From NCBI GenBank assembly GCA_002421005.1, contig DIJC01000004.1, positions 248,001 through 312,000 on the forward strand: a stretch of 64,000 nucleotides of DNA, given 5' to 3'. How positions within the stretch are numbered: position 1 is the first letter of the stretch; each line of letters starts with the position of its first letter. A program made the translations under genes and the position numbers. Shown in pieces: positions 52,612-60,981 of the stretch. This DNA comes from Enterobacteriaceae bacterium UBA5654. Lineage in GTDB: Bacteria; Pseudomonadota; Gammaproteobacteria; Enterobacterales; Enterobacteriaceae. The notes below the pieces were generated by a model. It was given only the letters and a program-made list of their open reading frames with translations. It made no database searches and had not been told where the DNA came from.

Positions 52612-53391
52612 ATGGGAACAGCGATTTTTATGGTCCTGATGGTCTGTGGGTACTGGTACAGCAGCCGGGATCTTTCCACCCGCTTAAAGTTCAAACGCAC
52701 TTTTGGTTGGGATGTCTATTTTCTTGTCGCCCTTTACGGCTGTATTTTTGTTTTACAGGGTATTATCGCCACCGGCATTTTGTGGCTTCTGCTGCTGATC
52801 GCTTCTGTCACCATGAATGCCCTGCCCGCCTGGTTTGGGCCGGAAGAACATCGGCTGCAAATGGTCTTTATGAACTGGAGTTTTTTAGGTATCCAGGCGC
52901 CGGTGGTACTGATGCTGGCATTTTCGATTGTTTTCTGCCTTTACCGATCTAACTGGGCGATGAGCGCCCGGCTCGACAGTAAAGGACGCGTCGAACTCTA
53001 CAAATACCTTTCCAGAGGCAATAGCCTCGAAGGTCTGCTTTACCAGTGTATGGAGAGCGGGCAACTGGTTTGGCTGACCCTGAGATCGCAGCGCATTTAT
53101 ATGGGCATGGTCCATGCGGCCACCTTTGATGGCAGTAATGCCAGCAACATCGTGATCATCCCCATGCTAAGCGGCTACCGCGACAGCGAAACCTTTGAGT
53201 TTACCGCTGAACACAACTACAGCGCCTGGTATGCTAAGCACGACATCACGCTGACCTCCGAGCCGCAGTCGGCGCTGGATTTTCGTAAGGTGATTCTGAT
53301 TGAGCAGGTGGAGAGCCTGTCATTATTCGATCCCTCACACACATTAGCGCTGGGAATGCGTAAAGAGAGTGAGATGTTTAAAGAGGATTAG
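52612..53391 (+). CDS. membrane protein of unknown function
   Basis: Protein of 259 aa. Three or four hydrophobic helices lie in the first 125 residues (FLVALYGCIFVLQGIIATGI, LWLLLLIASVTM, VVLMLAFSIVFCLY). A soluble C-terminal domain follows (about 135-259: SRGNSLEGLLYQCMESGQLVWLTLRSQR... SGYRDSETFEFT). The second part looks beta-rich. No known family is recognised. Overlaps in operon with the 64-aa gene upstream. Confidence 0.78.
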   Translation: MGTAIFMVLMVCGYWYSSRDLSTRLKFKRTFGWDVYFLVALYGCIFVLQGIIATGILWLLLLIASVTMNALPAWFGPEEHRLQMVFMNWSFLGIQAPVVLMLAFSIVFCLYRSNWAMSARLDSKGRVELYKYLSRGNSLEGLLYQCMESGQLVWLTLRSQRIYMGMVHAATFDGSNASNIVIIPMLSGYRDSETFEFTAEHNYSAWYAKHDITLTSEPQSALDFRKVILIEQVESLSLFDPSHTLALGMRKESEMFKED

Positions 53392-53425
53392 GGAAATCGC
53401 CCGCAGGACGCGGGCGAAATACGAA

Positions 53426-53857
53426 TCAGGCGTTAAGCTGATAATCCAGCGTAATTTCTGCATTCAGGAGCTGTGAAACTGGGCAGCCCGCTTTGGCTTT
53501 CTGAATAATGGCATCAAAAACTGACGCCTCAATTTGCGGCACGGAGACTTTGCTCTGGAGCGCCACTTTAGTAATGGCGAAACCGCCATCTTTCTTATCC
53601 AGCGACACGTCCGCTACGGTATCAATAGATTCTGCGGTATAACCTTCATCACCCAGCATCAGAGACAGGGCCATTGAGAAACAGGCCGCATGAGCTGCGC
53701 CGATCAGCTCTTCAGGGTTGGTTCCTTTTTCACCTTCAAAACGGGTATTAAAACCGTATGGGCTTTGATTCAGCACGCCGCTTTCGGTAGAGACGGTGCC
53801 CTTACCGCGTTTGATGTCCCCTTCCCAGTGTGCCTGACCTTTCTTATGAATCGTCAT
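53426..53857 (-). CDS. osmC: osmotically inducible peroxidase OsmC
   Basis: Thiol-dependent hydroperoxide reductase of 143 aa. The two reactive cysteines are in the AAHAACFSMALS and KAGCPVSQLL segments. N-terminus MTIHKKGQAHWEGDIKRGKG is typical of OsmC. The gene order osmC-sra-maeA is as in Escherichia. The gene is leftward with an AGGAG-type site before the ATG. Confidence 0.94.
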   Translation of the reverse strand: MTIHKKGQAHWEGDIKRGKGTVSTESGVLNQSPYGFNTRFEGEKGTNPEELIGAAHAACFSMALSLMLGDEGYTAESIDTVADVSLDKKDGGFAITKVALQSKVSVPQIEASVFDAIIQKAKAGCPVSQLLNAEITLDYQLNA

Positions 53858-54086
53858 AGTTGACTCCTTTTTGCTGTCGAGTCATCAAGTATAGGCCGCG
53901 ACAGAAAGTTTGCGGCACAAAGGAGAGTGTTCCTAAAAGCGGCGAAAAAATTGCCAAATCCGGCATCCTGGTTAATGCTTAAAAGTCAGTTCGCGGTGCG
54001 GACTGAACTTAAGGGTAACATTTCGTCCGACTTAGCGTTAGCATCGGGCTTGTCCTTGAACACCATTACTGGATTAAGGAGTAAGA

Positions 54087-54227
54087 ATGAAATCGAACCG
54101 TCAGGCACGTCATATTCTTGGGCTGAATTATCGACTGTCAAACCAGAAGAAAATTTTGGTTGAAGGCGATCATGAAACGCAGGTTTCACACTCTCATGCC
54201 ACTGGCCGCAAACGCCGCACTGAATAA
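54087..54227 (+). CDS. sra: stationary-phase ribosome-associated protein Sra
   Basis: Basic protein of 46 aa (MKSNRQARHILGLNYRLSNQ...) ending in GRKRRTE. It matches Sra (formerly RpsV, 30S subunit protein S22) found on stationary-phase ribosomes. AAGGAG (54076-54081) lies six bases before the ATG. It lies between osmC and the maeA remnant. Confidence 0.9.
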   Translation: MKSNRQARHILGLNYRLSNQKKILVEGDHETQVSHSHATGRKRRTE

Positions 54228-54254
54228 ATTCCCTCACTGAAATGCCGTATCGCA

Positions 54255-54543
54255 CCATCTTCGCTCTGAAGATGGTGTCTTGTTACAAATGAAGCCTAAA
54301 TATCACCGCCACCTACAATTCCATTAACATCTACCTTATACTCTGGCTGCCGCCATACCCCACCTCGCTCCCGGAGCTATCGTCGCACGTCGATCTCATT
54401 CATCTAATCTGGCGGCTCGCAGGGTCTACCCGCGTTATCTGCGAGACTTTTTTTTCTGCTGTGGGTTGAGTTTGATATTTATAATAAGGCTAATTGCATG
54501 TTGTAACTAAATAATTATTTTGCCCTGGCCTTTGCGAGCCAGC
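54255..54543 (+). pseudogene. maeA: gutted copy of maeA: upstream region joined to 3' end
   Basis: Bases 54255-54358 repeat the maeA upstream region (56122-56225) over 104 bp. Bases 54375-54543 repeat the last codons and downstream flank of maeA (57958-58126) over 169 bp. Both pairs have matching lengths and only scattered changes. Sixteen unrelated bases (54359-54374) join them in place of about 1.7 kb of coding sequence. The stop codon of the copy is changed (ATCTCATTC for ATCTAATTC). Confidence 0.9.
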
Positions 54544-54584
54544 ATTAAAAAAACAGGGAATGGTCGCTCCCTGTTTTTTTAATG
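54543..54584. terminator. strong bidirectional terminator
   Basis: CATTAAAAAAACAGGGA / TCCCTGTTTTTTTAATG, a perfect 17-bp stem with an 8-base loop, directly downstream of the leftward 407-aa gene and at the border of the maeA remnant. Confidence 0.92.
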
Positions 54585-54612
54585 TTACTTCCCGTCTAAT
54601 TCCACTATAGTT

Positions 54613-55836
54613 TTATTCTACCGGCCAGGATCGATCGGAAATTACCGCACCAATTTTTCCATTCAAAAAATTCGCCATCGTATCCCCAAATAACTCTGGT
54701 AAAAACACGCCTAACTCATCTACAGTGACGGGCTGATTGTATTGTGGGGACAAATAGCATACTGCATTTTGTGGGTTTCCCTCCCAATCCGAAGCAGGGT
54801 CTCGATACCTAATCACAACAGCATAGTTCGGGTCACCTAACAGATAGCCTTTATAATTACCCCATGTCATAACGGGTGGTGTTCTTGAAGGAACCCCCTG
54901 TTCTTTCACCAGTTGTTCAGTAAAATACGTTGGTGCAAAGAAGACGTAAGCATAGCCATCATTATCAACATATTCATTTAACATTCGACTGCTAACCGTC
55001 CAGAAATCAAGAAGAGGGTCAACACTGGCTGTAGATTCTATGTTTGCACTCACGCTGACTTGTCTGCATTGATAGCGACCGAAGGTTAAATCAGGTGTGG
55101 CACTTCCAATAAACGTTGTTGGCATCTTAATTCTTAAAATCAACACTTGTTGATTGTTTGGATCGTCTTTTGTCGCTGACAGGTATCCCTTGCTACATCC
55201 ATCGGCAGCCATTTCGTCAGAGAACCCGGTGGCGGAACGCACGGCATCGGCCCGAAAGAATAATACCTCCCCCTCTCGTTTATCAATGCGATTAATCTGT
55301 TGGTTATAAATAATATGCCCTTCTTCCTTATTATGTTCTTCGGACTCAGAATAAAAAATTACGCTCGGATTTCCCTCTATATAGGGATTTAAATTACTGG
55401 GGGTTGATGTCATTTCTCTATCCAGCATTTCATACTGAAACCGAGTTCCATCCAGTCCCAGGTAAACGGTGATACTGAAATATCCAGTAATTTGATAGTT
55501 ACCAGAAACAACTAATTGAGCATCATGAGTAAGCGCATCGAACGACTGCTGGTAATATTGAGAGTGTTGATCGAACCCACCCTGGCTTTGTCCATTAATA
55601 TAATCCTCTTCATTAAATCCATCAGGCTCTGGAGTAGAAACACTATTTGCAGAGAACCAAAGATCAAGATTGAGAGGTTTTCCATCCAACGTAACCGTAG
55701 GCGGTGTCACTGGTTGTTGCCATCCATCAAGTGAACCATCCCCCCAAACATCATAAAAGCGTGCAACAATAATTCCCCGCTGCCTTGCTGGAATTGTGAA
55801 TTCAGAAGTGTACTGTGGTGTCATAATGTCTTTCAT
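54613..55836 (-). CDS. 407-residue protein of unknown function
   Basis: Protein of 407 aa; no family recognised. It has no signal peptide or membrane helix, is acidic and rich in Tyr, Asp, Asn and Pro, and looks beta-rich. Early it reads FTIPARQRGIIVARFYDVWGDGSLDGW; later come strands such as YFSITVYLGLDGTRFQY and QQVLILRIKMPTTF. The composition recalls secreted or structural proteins, but nothing ties it to one. GAGGG lies six bases before the ATG at 55836. It is AT-richer than osmC and maeA and is enclosed by the duplicated maeA flanks, so it was acquired. Confidence 0.78.
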   Translation of the reverse strand: MKDIMTPQYTSEFTIPARQRGIIVARFYDVWGDGSLDGWQQPVTPPTVTLDGKPLNLDLWFSANSVSTPEPDGFNEEDYINGQSQGGFDQHSQYYQQSFDALTHDAQLVVSGNYQITGYFSITVYLGLDGTRFQYEMLDREMTSTPSNLNPYIEGNPSVIFYSESEEHNKEEGHIIYNQQINRIDKREGEVLFFRADAVRSATGFSDEMAADGCSKGYLSATKDDPNNQQVLILRIKMPTTFIGSATPDLTFGRYQCRQVSVSANIESTASVDPLLDFWTVSSRMLNEYVDNDGYAYVFFAPTYFTEQLVKEQGVPSRTPPVMTWGNYKGYLLGDPNYAVVIRYRDPASDWEGNPQNAVCYLSPQYNQPVTVDELGVFLPELFGDTMANFLNGKIGAVISDRSWPVE

Positions 55837-56121
55837 AAATTACCCTCATTAAGCAACAACGTTTACATTCATTGAATAAGGAATTTATCGCATAGACATG
55901 TATTGACTACTGTTCATTATTCGACTGACAACTGGCCATTTTTTACCTTATCGTTTTTGTGATGAGGATATTGCCGTGCCACGGGCATATCATTATGCCC
56001 GGCCATTATTCCTTAACGCTGGCAGAACTGGTGACCAAAGGGCATCGGCGACCATTAAAAGAGGCGTCAGAGGAAGAAAACATTGCTTAACGTGAGTTCT
56101 CATTCCACTGAGCGTCAGACC
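55837..56121. other. islet flank without a clear gene
   Basis: Contains a hairpin CGGGCATA/TATGCCCG (55982-56001) and a 31-codon open frame starting at 55995 (MPGHYSLTLAELVTKGHRR...) with no ribosome-binding site. The short frame may be the end of a lost gene. Nothing else is recognised. Confidence 0.5.
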
Positions 56122-56225
56122 CCATCTTCGCCCTGAAGAGGGTGTTTTGTTACAAATGAAGCCTAAATATCACCGCCACCAACAATTCCATTAACATTTA
56201 CCTTATACTCTGGCTGCCGCCATAC
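56122..56225. repeat. upstream region of maeA, second copy of 104-bp direct repeat
   Basis: Same strand, same length and about 90 percent the same sequence as 54255-54358. It begins with a CATCTTC/GAAGAGG hairpin relic like that after sra and ends just before the maeA ribosome-binding site. Confidence 0.88.
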
Positions 56226-56283
56226 TCGTCAGGCCGTGCGCATCGACGCGTTCGCCTGTAGTGATGACTCAGGAGTGAGTAAG

Positions 56284-57981
56284 ATGTTACTGAAGCACAA
56301 AAAAATCCGTTCTCTTTATATTCCTTACGCCGGGCCGGTCCTGCTCGAATTCCCTCTTCTCAATAAAGGCAGCGCGTTCAGCGCAGAAGAGCGCAGCAAC
56401 TTCAATTTGCTGGGGCTGTTGCCGGAAGTGGTTGAAACCATTGAAGAACAGGCCGAGCGCGCCTGGTTGCAGTATCAGGGATTCAAAACCGAAATCGATA
56501 AGCACATCTACCTGCGTAACATTCAGGATACCAATGAAACCCTGTTCTACCGGCTGGTCGAAAACCATCTGGATGAAATGATGCCGGTCATTTATACCCC
56601 AACGGTTGGGGCGGCCTGTGAGCGCTTCTCTGAAATTTACCGTCGCGCGCGCGGCGTGTTTATCTCCTGGCAGAACCGCCACAACATGGACGACATCCTG
56701 CAAAACGTGCCTAACCACAATATCAAAGTGATCGTGGTGACTGACGGCGAGCGCATTTTGGGTCTTGGCGACCAGGGCATCGGCGGGATGGGTATTCCTA
56801 TCGGCAAACTGTCACTTTACACCGCCTGTGGCGGGATCAGTCCGGCCTATACCCTGCCGGTGGTACTGGATGTCGGCACCAACAATCAGCAGTTGCTTAA
56901 CGATCCGCTGTATATGGGCTGGCGTCATTCGCGCATTACCGACGACGAATATTATGCGTTCGTTGATGACTTTATTCAGGCGGTGAAGAACCGCTGGCCG
57001 GATGTACTGTTGCAGTTTGAAGACTTCGCGCAGAAAAATGCGATGCCGCTGCTGACCCGTTACCGGGATGAAATTTGCTGCTTTAACGATGACATTCAGG
57101 GAACGGCGGCCGTGACCGTTGGCACGCTGATCGCCGCCAGCCGGGGCGCGGGCAGCCAGCTTAGCGAACAGAAAATTGTTTTTCTTGGTGCAGGCTCCGC
57201 TGGCTGCGGCATTGCCGAGCAAATCGTTGCCCAGATCCAGCGTGAAGGACTCAGCGAAGAAGCCGCTCGCGAGCGCGTGTTTATGGTCGACCGTTTCGGT
57301 CTGCTGACCACTAAAATGCCCAACCTGCTCTCCTTCCAGACCCGACTGGCGCAGAAAAGCGAAAACTTGCAGGGCTGGGACACGGAAAACGAAGCGCTGT
57401 CGCTGCTTGACGTAGTGCGTAATGTTAAACCCGACATCCTGATCGGCGTATCGGGGCAAACCGGGCTGTTTACCGAAGAAATCATTCGCGAAATGCATAA
57501 GCACTGCGCGCATCCCATTGTCATGCCGCTGTCAAACCCAACCTCGCGGGTTGAAGCCACCCCGCAGGATATCATTGCCTGGACCGAAGGCAGTGCGCTG
57601 GTTGCTACCGGTAGCCCGTTTGCCCCGGTGGTCTGGAAGGATAAAACCTACCCGATTGCGCAGTGTAACAATGCCTATATTTTCCCTGGTATCGGGCTTG
57701 GCGTCATTGCTTCCGGCGCAACGCGGATCACCGACGAAATGCTGATGTCCGCCAGCGAAACGCTGGCCAGCTATTCACCGCTGGTCAATAATGGCGAAGG
57801 TCTGGTGCTCCCGGAGCTGAAAGATATCCAGGCGGTTTCCCGCGCCATCGCCTTTGCGGTGGGTAAAGTCGCCCAGCAGGAAGGCGTCGCAGTGACGACG
57901 TCCGCAGAAGCCCTGCTCCAGTCCATTGACGATAACTTCTGGCGCGCGGAATACCGCAGCTATCGTCGCACGTCGATCTAA
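56284..57981 (+). CDS. maeA: NAD+-dependent malic enzyme
   Basis: Protein of 565 aa, the exact MaeA length; decarboxylates malate to pyruvate. Segments include LYIPYAGPVLLEFPLLNKG, VIYTPTVGAACERFSEIYRR, the catalytic DGERILGLGDQGIGGMGIP, the metal site FNDDIQGTAAVTVGT and the NAD loop FLGAGSAGCGIAE. The ATG at 56284 follows CAGGAG. Its upstream and downstream flanks are duplicated around 54.3-54.5 kb. Confidence 0.96.
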   Translation: MLLKHKKIRSLYIPYAGPVLLEFPLLNKGSAFSAEERSNFNLLGLLPEVVETIEEQAERAWLQYQGFKTEIDKHIYLRNIQDTNETLFYRLVENHLDEMMPVIYTPTVGAACERFSEIYRRARGVFISWQNRHNMDDILQNVPNHNIKVIVVTDGERILGLGDQGIGGMGIPIGKLSLYTACGGISPAYTLPVVLDVGTNNQQLLNDPLYMGWRHSRITDDEYYAFVDDFIQAVKNRWPDVLLQFEDFAQKNAMPLLTRYRDEICCFNDDIQGTAAVTVGTLIAASRGAGSQLSEQKIVFLGAGSAGCGIAEQIVAQIQREGLSEEAARERVFMVDRFGLLTTKMPNLLSFQTRLAQKSENLQGWDTENEALSLLDVVRNVKPDILIGVSGQTGLFTEEIIREMHKHCAHPIVMPLSNPTSRVEATPQDIIAWTEGSALVATGSPFAPVVWKDKTYPIAQCNNAYIFPGIGLGVIASGATRITDEMLMSASETLASYSPLVNNGEGLVLPELKDIQAVSRAIAFAVGKVAQQEGVAVTTSAEALLQSIDDNFWRAEYRSYRRTSI

Positions 57982-58203
57982 TTCATCTAAGCTGGCGGCT
58001 CCTGCGAGCCACCAGCTATATCTGCTGGACATCTTTTTCTATTTTGGGTTGAGTTTGATATTTATAACAAGCATATTGTATGTTGTAACTAAATAGGGAT
58101 TTCTGCCCTGGCTTTTGCGAGCCAGCTTCAGCCTTTCGATGATGTTCATTGTGGTGAATAGCGATTGTTTTTACGCTATGTCAAAGAGTACAATGTTGAC
58201 ACA

Positions 58204-58302
58204 ATGGCAACAGAAGGTCATGTTCGCCATGTATTCAGCCATCGAGAATACGATGAGTTTGTCGCCAAAAATCGTACAAAAGGAAAAGTAAAATGGTTGT
58301 AG
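58204..58302 (+). pseudogene. higB: 3' remnant of a HigB toxin gene
   Basis: The last 30 or so codons of a HigB-type mRNA interferase remain: GHVRHVFSHREYDEFVAKNRTKGK aligns with the end of HigB (IREVMTHKEYDFF...RTKGK). The frame ends in a TAG that overlaps the higA start, as in intact higBA operons. The RNase core is missing; upstream DNA is the maeA downstream flank. Confidence 0.75.
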
Positions 58303-58709
58303 CCGATGCACTAAAAGCGACAGAAGCCTTAAAACGAGCCGTGCCTTTGTTAGCGGGCAGTACCCAGCAGAAAGATTATGAGGATGCGCTGCTTCTGGTG
58401 GAGTACCTCCTGCTCAACGATCCCACCAGCCCCCTGATGGAAATTATTACCAGTAAAATCAAAAGCTATGAAGATAGCTTGCCCGAAGTGGCTCACTTTC
58501 AAAAAGAAATGGCCGAAGTCCCCTCTGCCCTGGCCATCTTGCGGACGCTCATCGATCAACACGGCCTGACGCTGTCTGATCTTCAACACGAAATAGGCAG
58601 TAAATCGATGGTTTCGCGCGTTTTACGCGGTGAGCGACAACTCACTCTTACGCACATCAAAAAACTCGCTGCCCGTTTTGGCGTCTCCCCTGCTCTTTTT
58701 ATTGATTGA
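58293..58709 (+). CDS. higA: HigA-type antitoxin, now without its toxin
   Basis: Protein of 138 aa, close to HigA of Escherichia in its N-terminal dimer part (YEDALLLVEYLLLNDPTSPL) and C-terminal HTH (GLTLSDLQHEIGSKSMVSRVLRGERQLTLTHIKKLAARFG), ending SPALFID. It binds its own operator in known systems. Since higB is broken it can only act as a free repressor or a defence against other HigB toxins. Confidence 0.9.
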   Translation: MVVADALKATEALKRAVPLLAGSTQQKDYEDALLLVEYLLLNDPTSPLMEIITSKIKSYEDSLPEVAHFQKEMAEVPSALAILRTLIDQHGLTLSDLQHEIGSKSMVSRVLRGERQLTLTHIKKLAARFGVSPALFID

Positions 58710-58770
58710 TTCCCCGGCCCCGCCCTTTACAGACGAGGCCGTCTGCCACTCAAAAAACATCGGCAATCCG

Positions 58771-60270
58771 CTAGCGTGACTCGCGCACGGTCGTCACTTT
58801 TGCCAGACCAAACCAGATCCCGGCGGCTAACAGCAGCAGCATCAGTCCGGCGCTGCTTAACGCCACGCTGTGCGAGGTAATAAACGCGCTTCTGGCCGCG
58901 GAAATCAGCGTCTGCGCGGAACTCTCATCAAGCGTGGTGGCAAGCTGTATCGCCTCGCTGATGGAAGACGTCGCCTGTGCCGCCTGCTCCACCGGCAGTC
59001 CGACAGGCAGGCTAATCGCGTTCGCGTAGCTACGGCTTAAAAGCACCCCGAACAGCGCGATCCCAAGCCCTGCGCCCAGTTCATAGGCCATCGTCTCAAT
59101 AGCCCCCGCCGCTGCCGCTTTCTCTTCAGGCGCGGCGGCCATAATCGCCGAGGTGGAAGCCAGCAACGCGCTGGCAGCGCTGAATCCCAGCAGCGCCATC
59201 AGGATCCACGCCTGCCACGGCCGGGTGGCAAAGTCAGTCATCGACAGCCCCAGAAAGCTCAGCGCACTCAGCATCATTCCGCCGGTCGCCACATAGCGCA
59301 GCCCAAGCCGTGAAACCAGCATTCCGGCAATCGGCCCGCTAAAGCCGCTGGCCAGCATGACCGGCAGCATAAACAGACCGGCAGCAAATGGCGTCATGCC
59401 GTGAACAAACTGCAACTCCTGCGCCATCAGCAGTTCAAAACCGACCAGCGCGATCATTGCCGTCATCGCCATCACCACGCCGCTGAGAATAACCCGGTGG
59501 GTAAACAGGCGCATATCAATCATCGGCTGGGGAGCCTGAAGCTGAAGACGGACGAACAGGGTCAGCAGCGCCGCGCCCGGCAGTACGATAGCCAATGTCG
59601 TCCACACCGACTGGGTGCCTTTAATCCCGGTTTTAACGCCGTAGACCAGCAGCAGGATCGCGGTGATCAGCACCAGCGCCTGCAGCAGGTTCAGCGGCTG
59701 CTCGCGCCGCCCCTGCTGGCGCGGGACAATACAGGCAATCAGGATCAGCACGGTCACTATAATCGGCACGTTGATCAGAAATATCGCGCTCCAGTGAAAA
59801 TGCGCCAGCACCATACCGCCGATAAGCGGACCGAATGCCGCCCCGCCCGACCCCACGGCGGCCCAGACGCCCAGCGCAATGTTACGCTCGCGGGCGTGAG
59901 CAAAGGTATTACGGATCCCGGCCAGGGTCGCAGGCAGGATCATCGCGGCTCCTGCCGCAAGGATCACCCTGGTGGCAATCAGCCACTCTGCGCTGGAGGC
60001 AAACGCGGCCAGCACAGACGCCAGACCAAACAGCGCGCTGCCGCTCATCAACAGACGCTTAAAACCGATCCGGTCGCCGAGCGCGCCCATCGGCAGCACC
60101 AGCCCCGCCATCACCAGCGAATAAATATCAATGATCCACAATAGCTGGTTGCCGCTTGCACCCAGCGTCACGCTGAGCGTCGGCGCAGCCACATGCAGGA
60201 CCGTGACATCAATTGCCACCGGAATATAAACCAGCACGATAATCACTAACGTCAGCCACTGCCGAAACAT
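58771..60270 (-). CDS. smvA: SmvA multidrug efflux pump
   Basis: Inner-membrane MFS exporter of the DHA2 (14-TM) group, 499 aa. Visible features are the VAIDVTVLHVAAPTL TM1 segment with Asp, and the LGDRIGFKRLL loop between TM2 and TM3. SmvA exports methyl viologen, acriflavine and cationic biocides such as chlorhexidine and octenidine. It is divergent from smvR, whose operators lie between them. Confidence 0.92.
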   Translation of the reverse strand: MFRQWLTLVIIVLVYIPVAIDVTVLHVAAPTLSVTLGASGNQLLWIIDIYSLVMAGLVLPMGALGDRIGFKRLLMSGSALFGLASVLAAFASSAEWLIATRVILAAGAAMILPATLAGIRNTFAHARERNIALGVWAAVGSGGAAFGPLIGGMVLAHFHWSAIFLINVPIIVTVLILIACIVPRQQGRREQPLNLLQALVLITAILLLVYGVKTGIKGTQSVWTTLAIVLPGAALLTLFVRLQLQAPQPMIDMRLFTHRVILSGVVMAMTAMIALVGFELLMAQELQFVHGMTPFAAGLFMLPVMLASGFSGPIAGMLVSRLGLRYVATGGMMLSALSFLGLSMTDFATRPWQAWILMALLGFSAASALLASTSAIMAAAPEEKAAAAGAIETMAYELGAGLGIALFGVLLSRSYANAISLPVGLPVEQAAQATSSISEAIQLATTLDESSAQTLISAARSAFITSHSVALSSAGLMLLLLAAGIWFGLAKVTTVRESR

Positions 60271-60293
60271 ACCTTCATCCTCAAATTAGAAAC

Positions 60294-60344
60294 TGGACAC
60301 TTGTCCAACACTGCCGATCCTACGGAAAGCTGAACACTTGTCCA
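60294..60344. promoter_or_regulatory. pair of SmvR operators
   Basis: Two 14-bp palindromes: TGGACA-CT-TGTCCA (60294-60307, perfect) and TGAACA-CT-TGTCCA (60331-60344, one mismatch), spaced 37 bp start to start in the smvA/smvR intergenic region. This fits a TetR-type repressor acting on both promoters. Confidence 0.88.
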
Positions 60345-60390
60345 GCTTTTTGATATGCTGTTTTCAGCGCAACCTTCAGGGACAAACATC

Positions 60391-60966
60391 ATGAGTTACC
60401 TTAATCGCGAAGAACGGCGGGAGCATATTTTACAGGCGGCCATGCGCGTGGCGCTGGATGAAGGATTTACCGCCATGACGGTGCGGCGCATTGCCAGTGA
60501 AGCGGGCGTGGCGACCGGCCAGGTCCATCATCACTTTACTTCCGGCGGGGAATTAAAATCGCTGGCGTTTATTCGTCTGATCCGCGCTCTGCTTGATGTG
60601 GACGTCCTGCAACAGGGAGCCAGCTTTCGAGAACAGTTGCAGTCCATGCTCGGCAGCAACGATCCGCGTTTTGAAAGCTACATTCGCCTGTGGCGCGAGG
60701 CGCAAATCCTTGCCGCCAAAGAGGGTGATATTAAGGGTGCCTACATTCTGACGATGGAAATGTGGCATGACGAGACGGTCAAAATCATCAACCGGGGCCG
60801 GGAAGCAGGAGAATTTACCGTTACCGACAGCGCGGAAAACATCGCCTGGCGACTGATATCGCTGGTCTGCGGGCTGGACGGGATTTACGTCCTCGGCATG
60901 GCAAAACTCGATCAGACGGCCTTTGAAAGCCATCTGACGAGAATCATTGCGCTGGAGCTGGGTTAA
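60391..60966 (+). CDS. smvR: TetR-family repressor SmvR
   Basis: Protein of 191 aa: TetR helix-turn-helix (residues 6-52: REHILQAAMRVALDEGFTAMTVRRIASEAGVATGQVHHHF) and an all-helical ligand domain. The ATG at 60391 gives the usual TetR N-terminus. Loss of SmvR derepresses smvA and raises biocide tolerance in Klebsiella and relatives. Confidence 0.92.
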   Translation: MSYLNREERREHILQAAMRVALDEGFTAMTVRRIASEAGVATGQVHHHFTSGGELKSLAFIRLIRALLDVDVLQQGASFREQLQSMLGSNDPRFESYIRLWREAQILAAKEGDIKGAYILTMEMWHDETVKIINRGREAGEFTVTDSAENIAWRLISLVCGLDGIYVLGMAKLDQTAFESHLTRIIALELG

Positions 60967-60981
60967 TCGCTACTTACCCGC

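Noticed and set aside
54613..55836. Insertion sequence or transposase as the cause of the islet
   Set aside because: The protein has no transposase motif and the borders are maeA flank duplications, not terminal inverted repeats.
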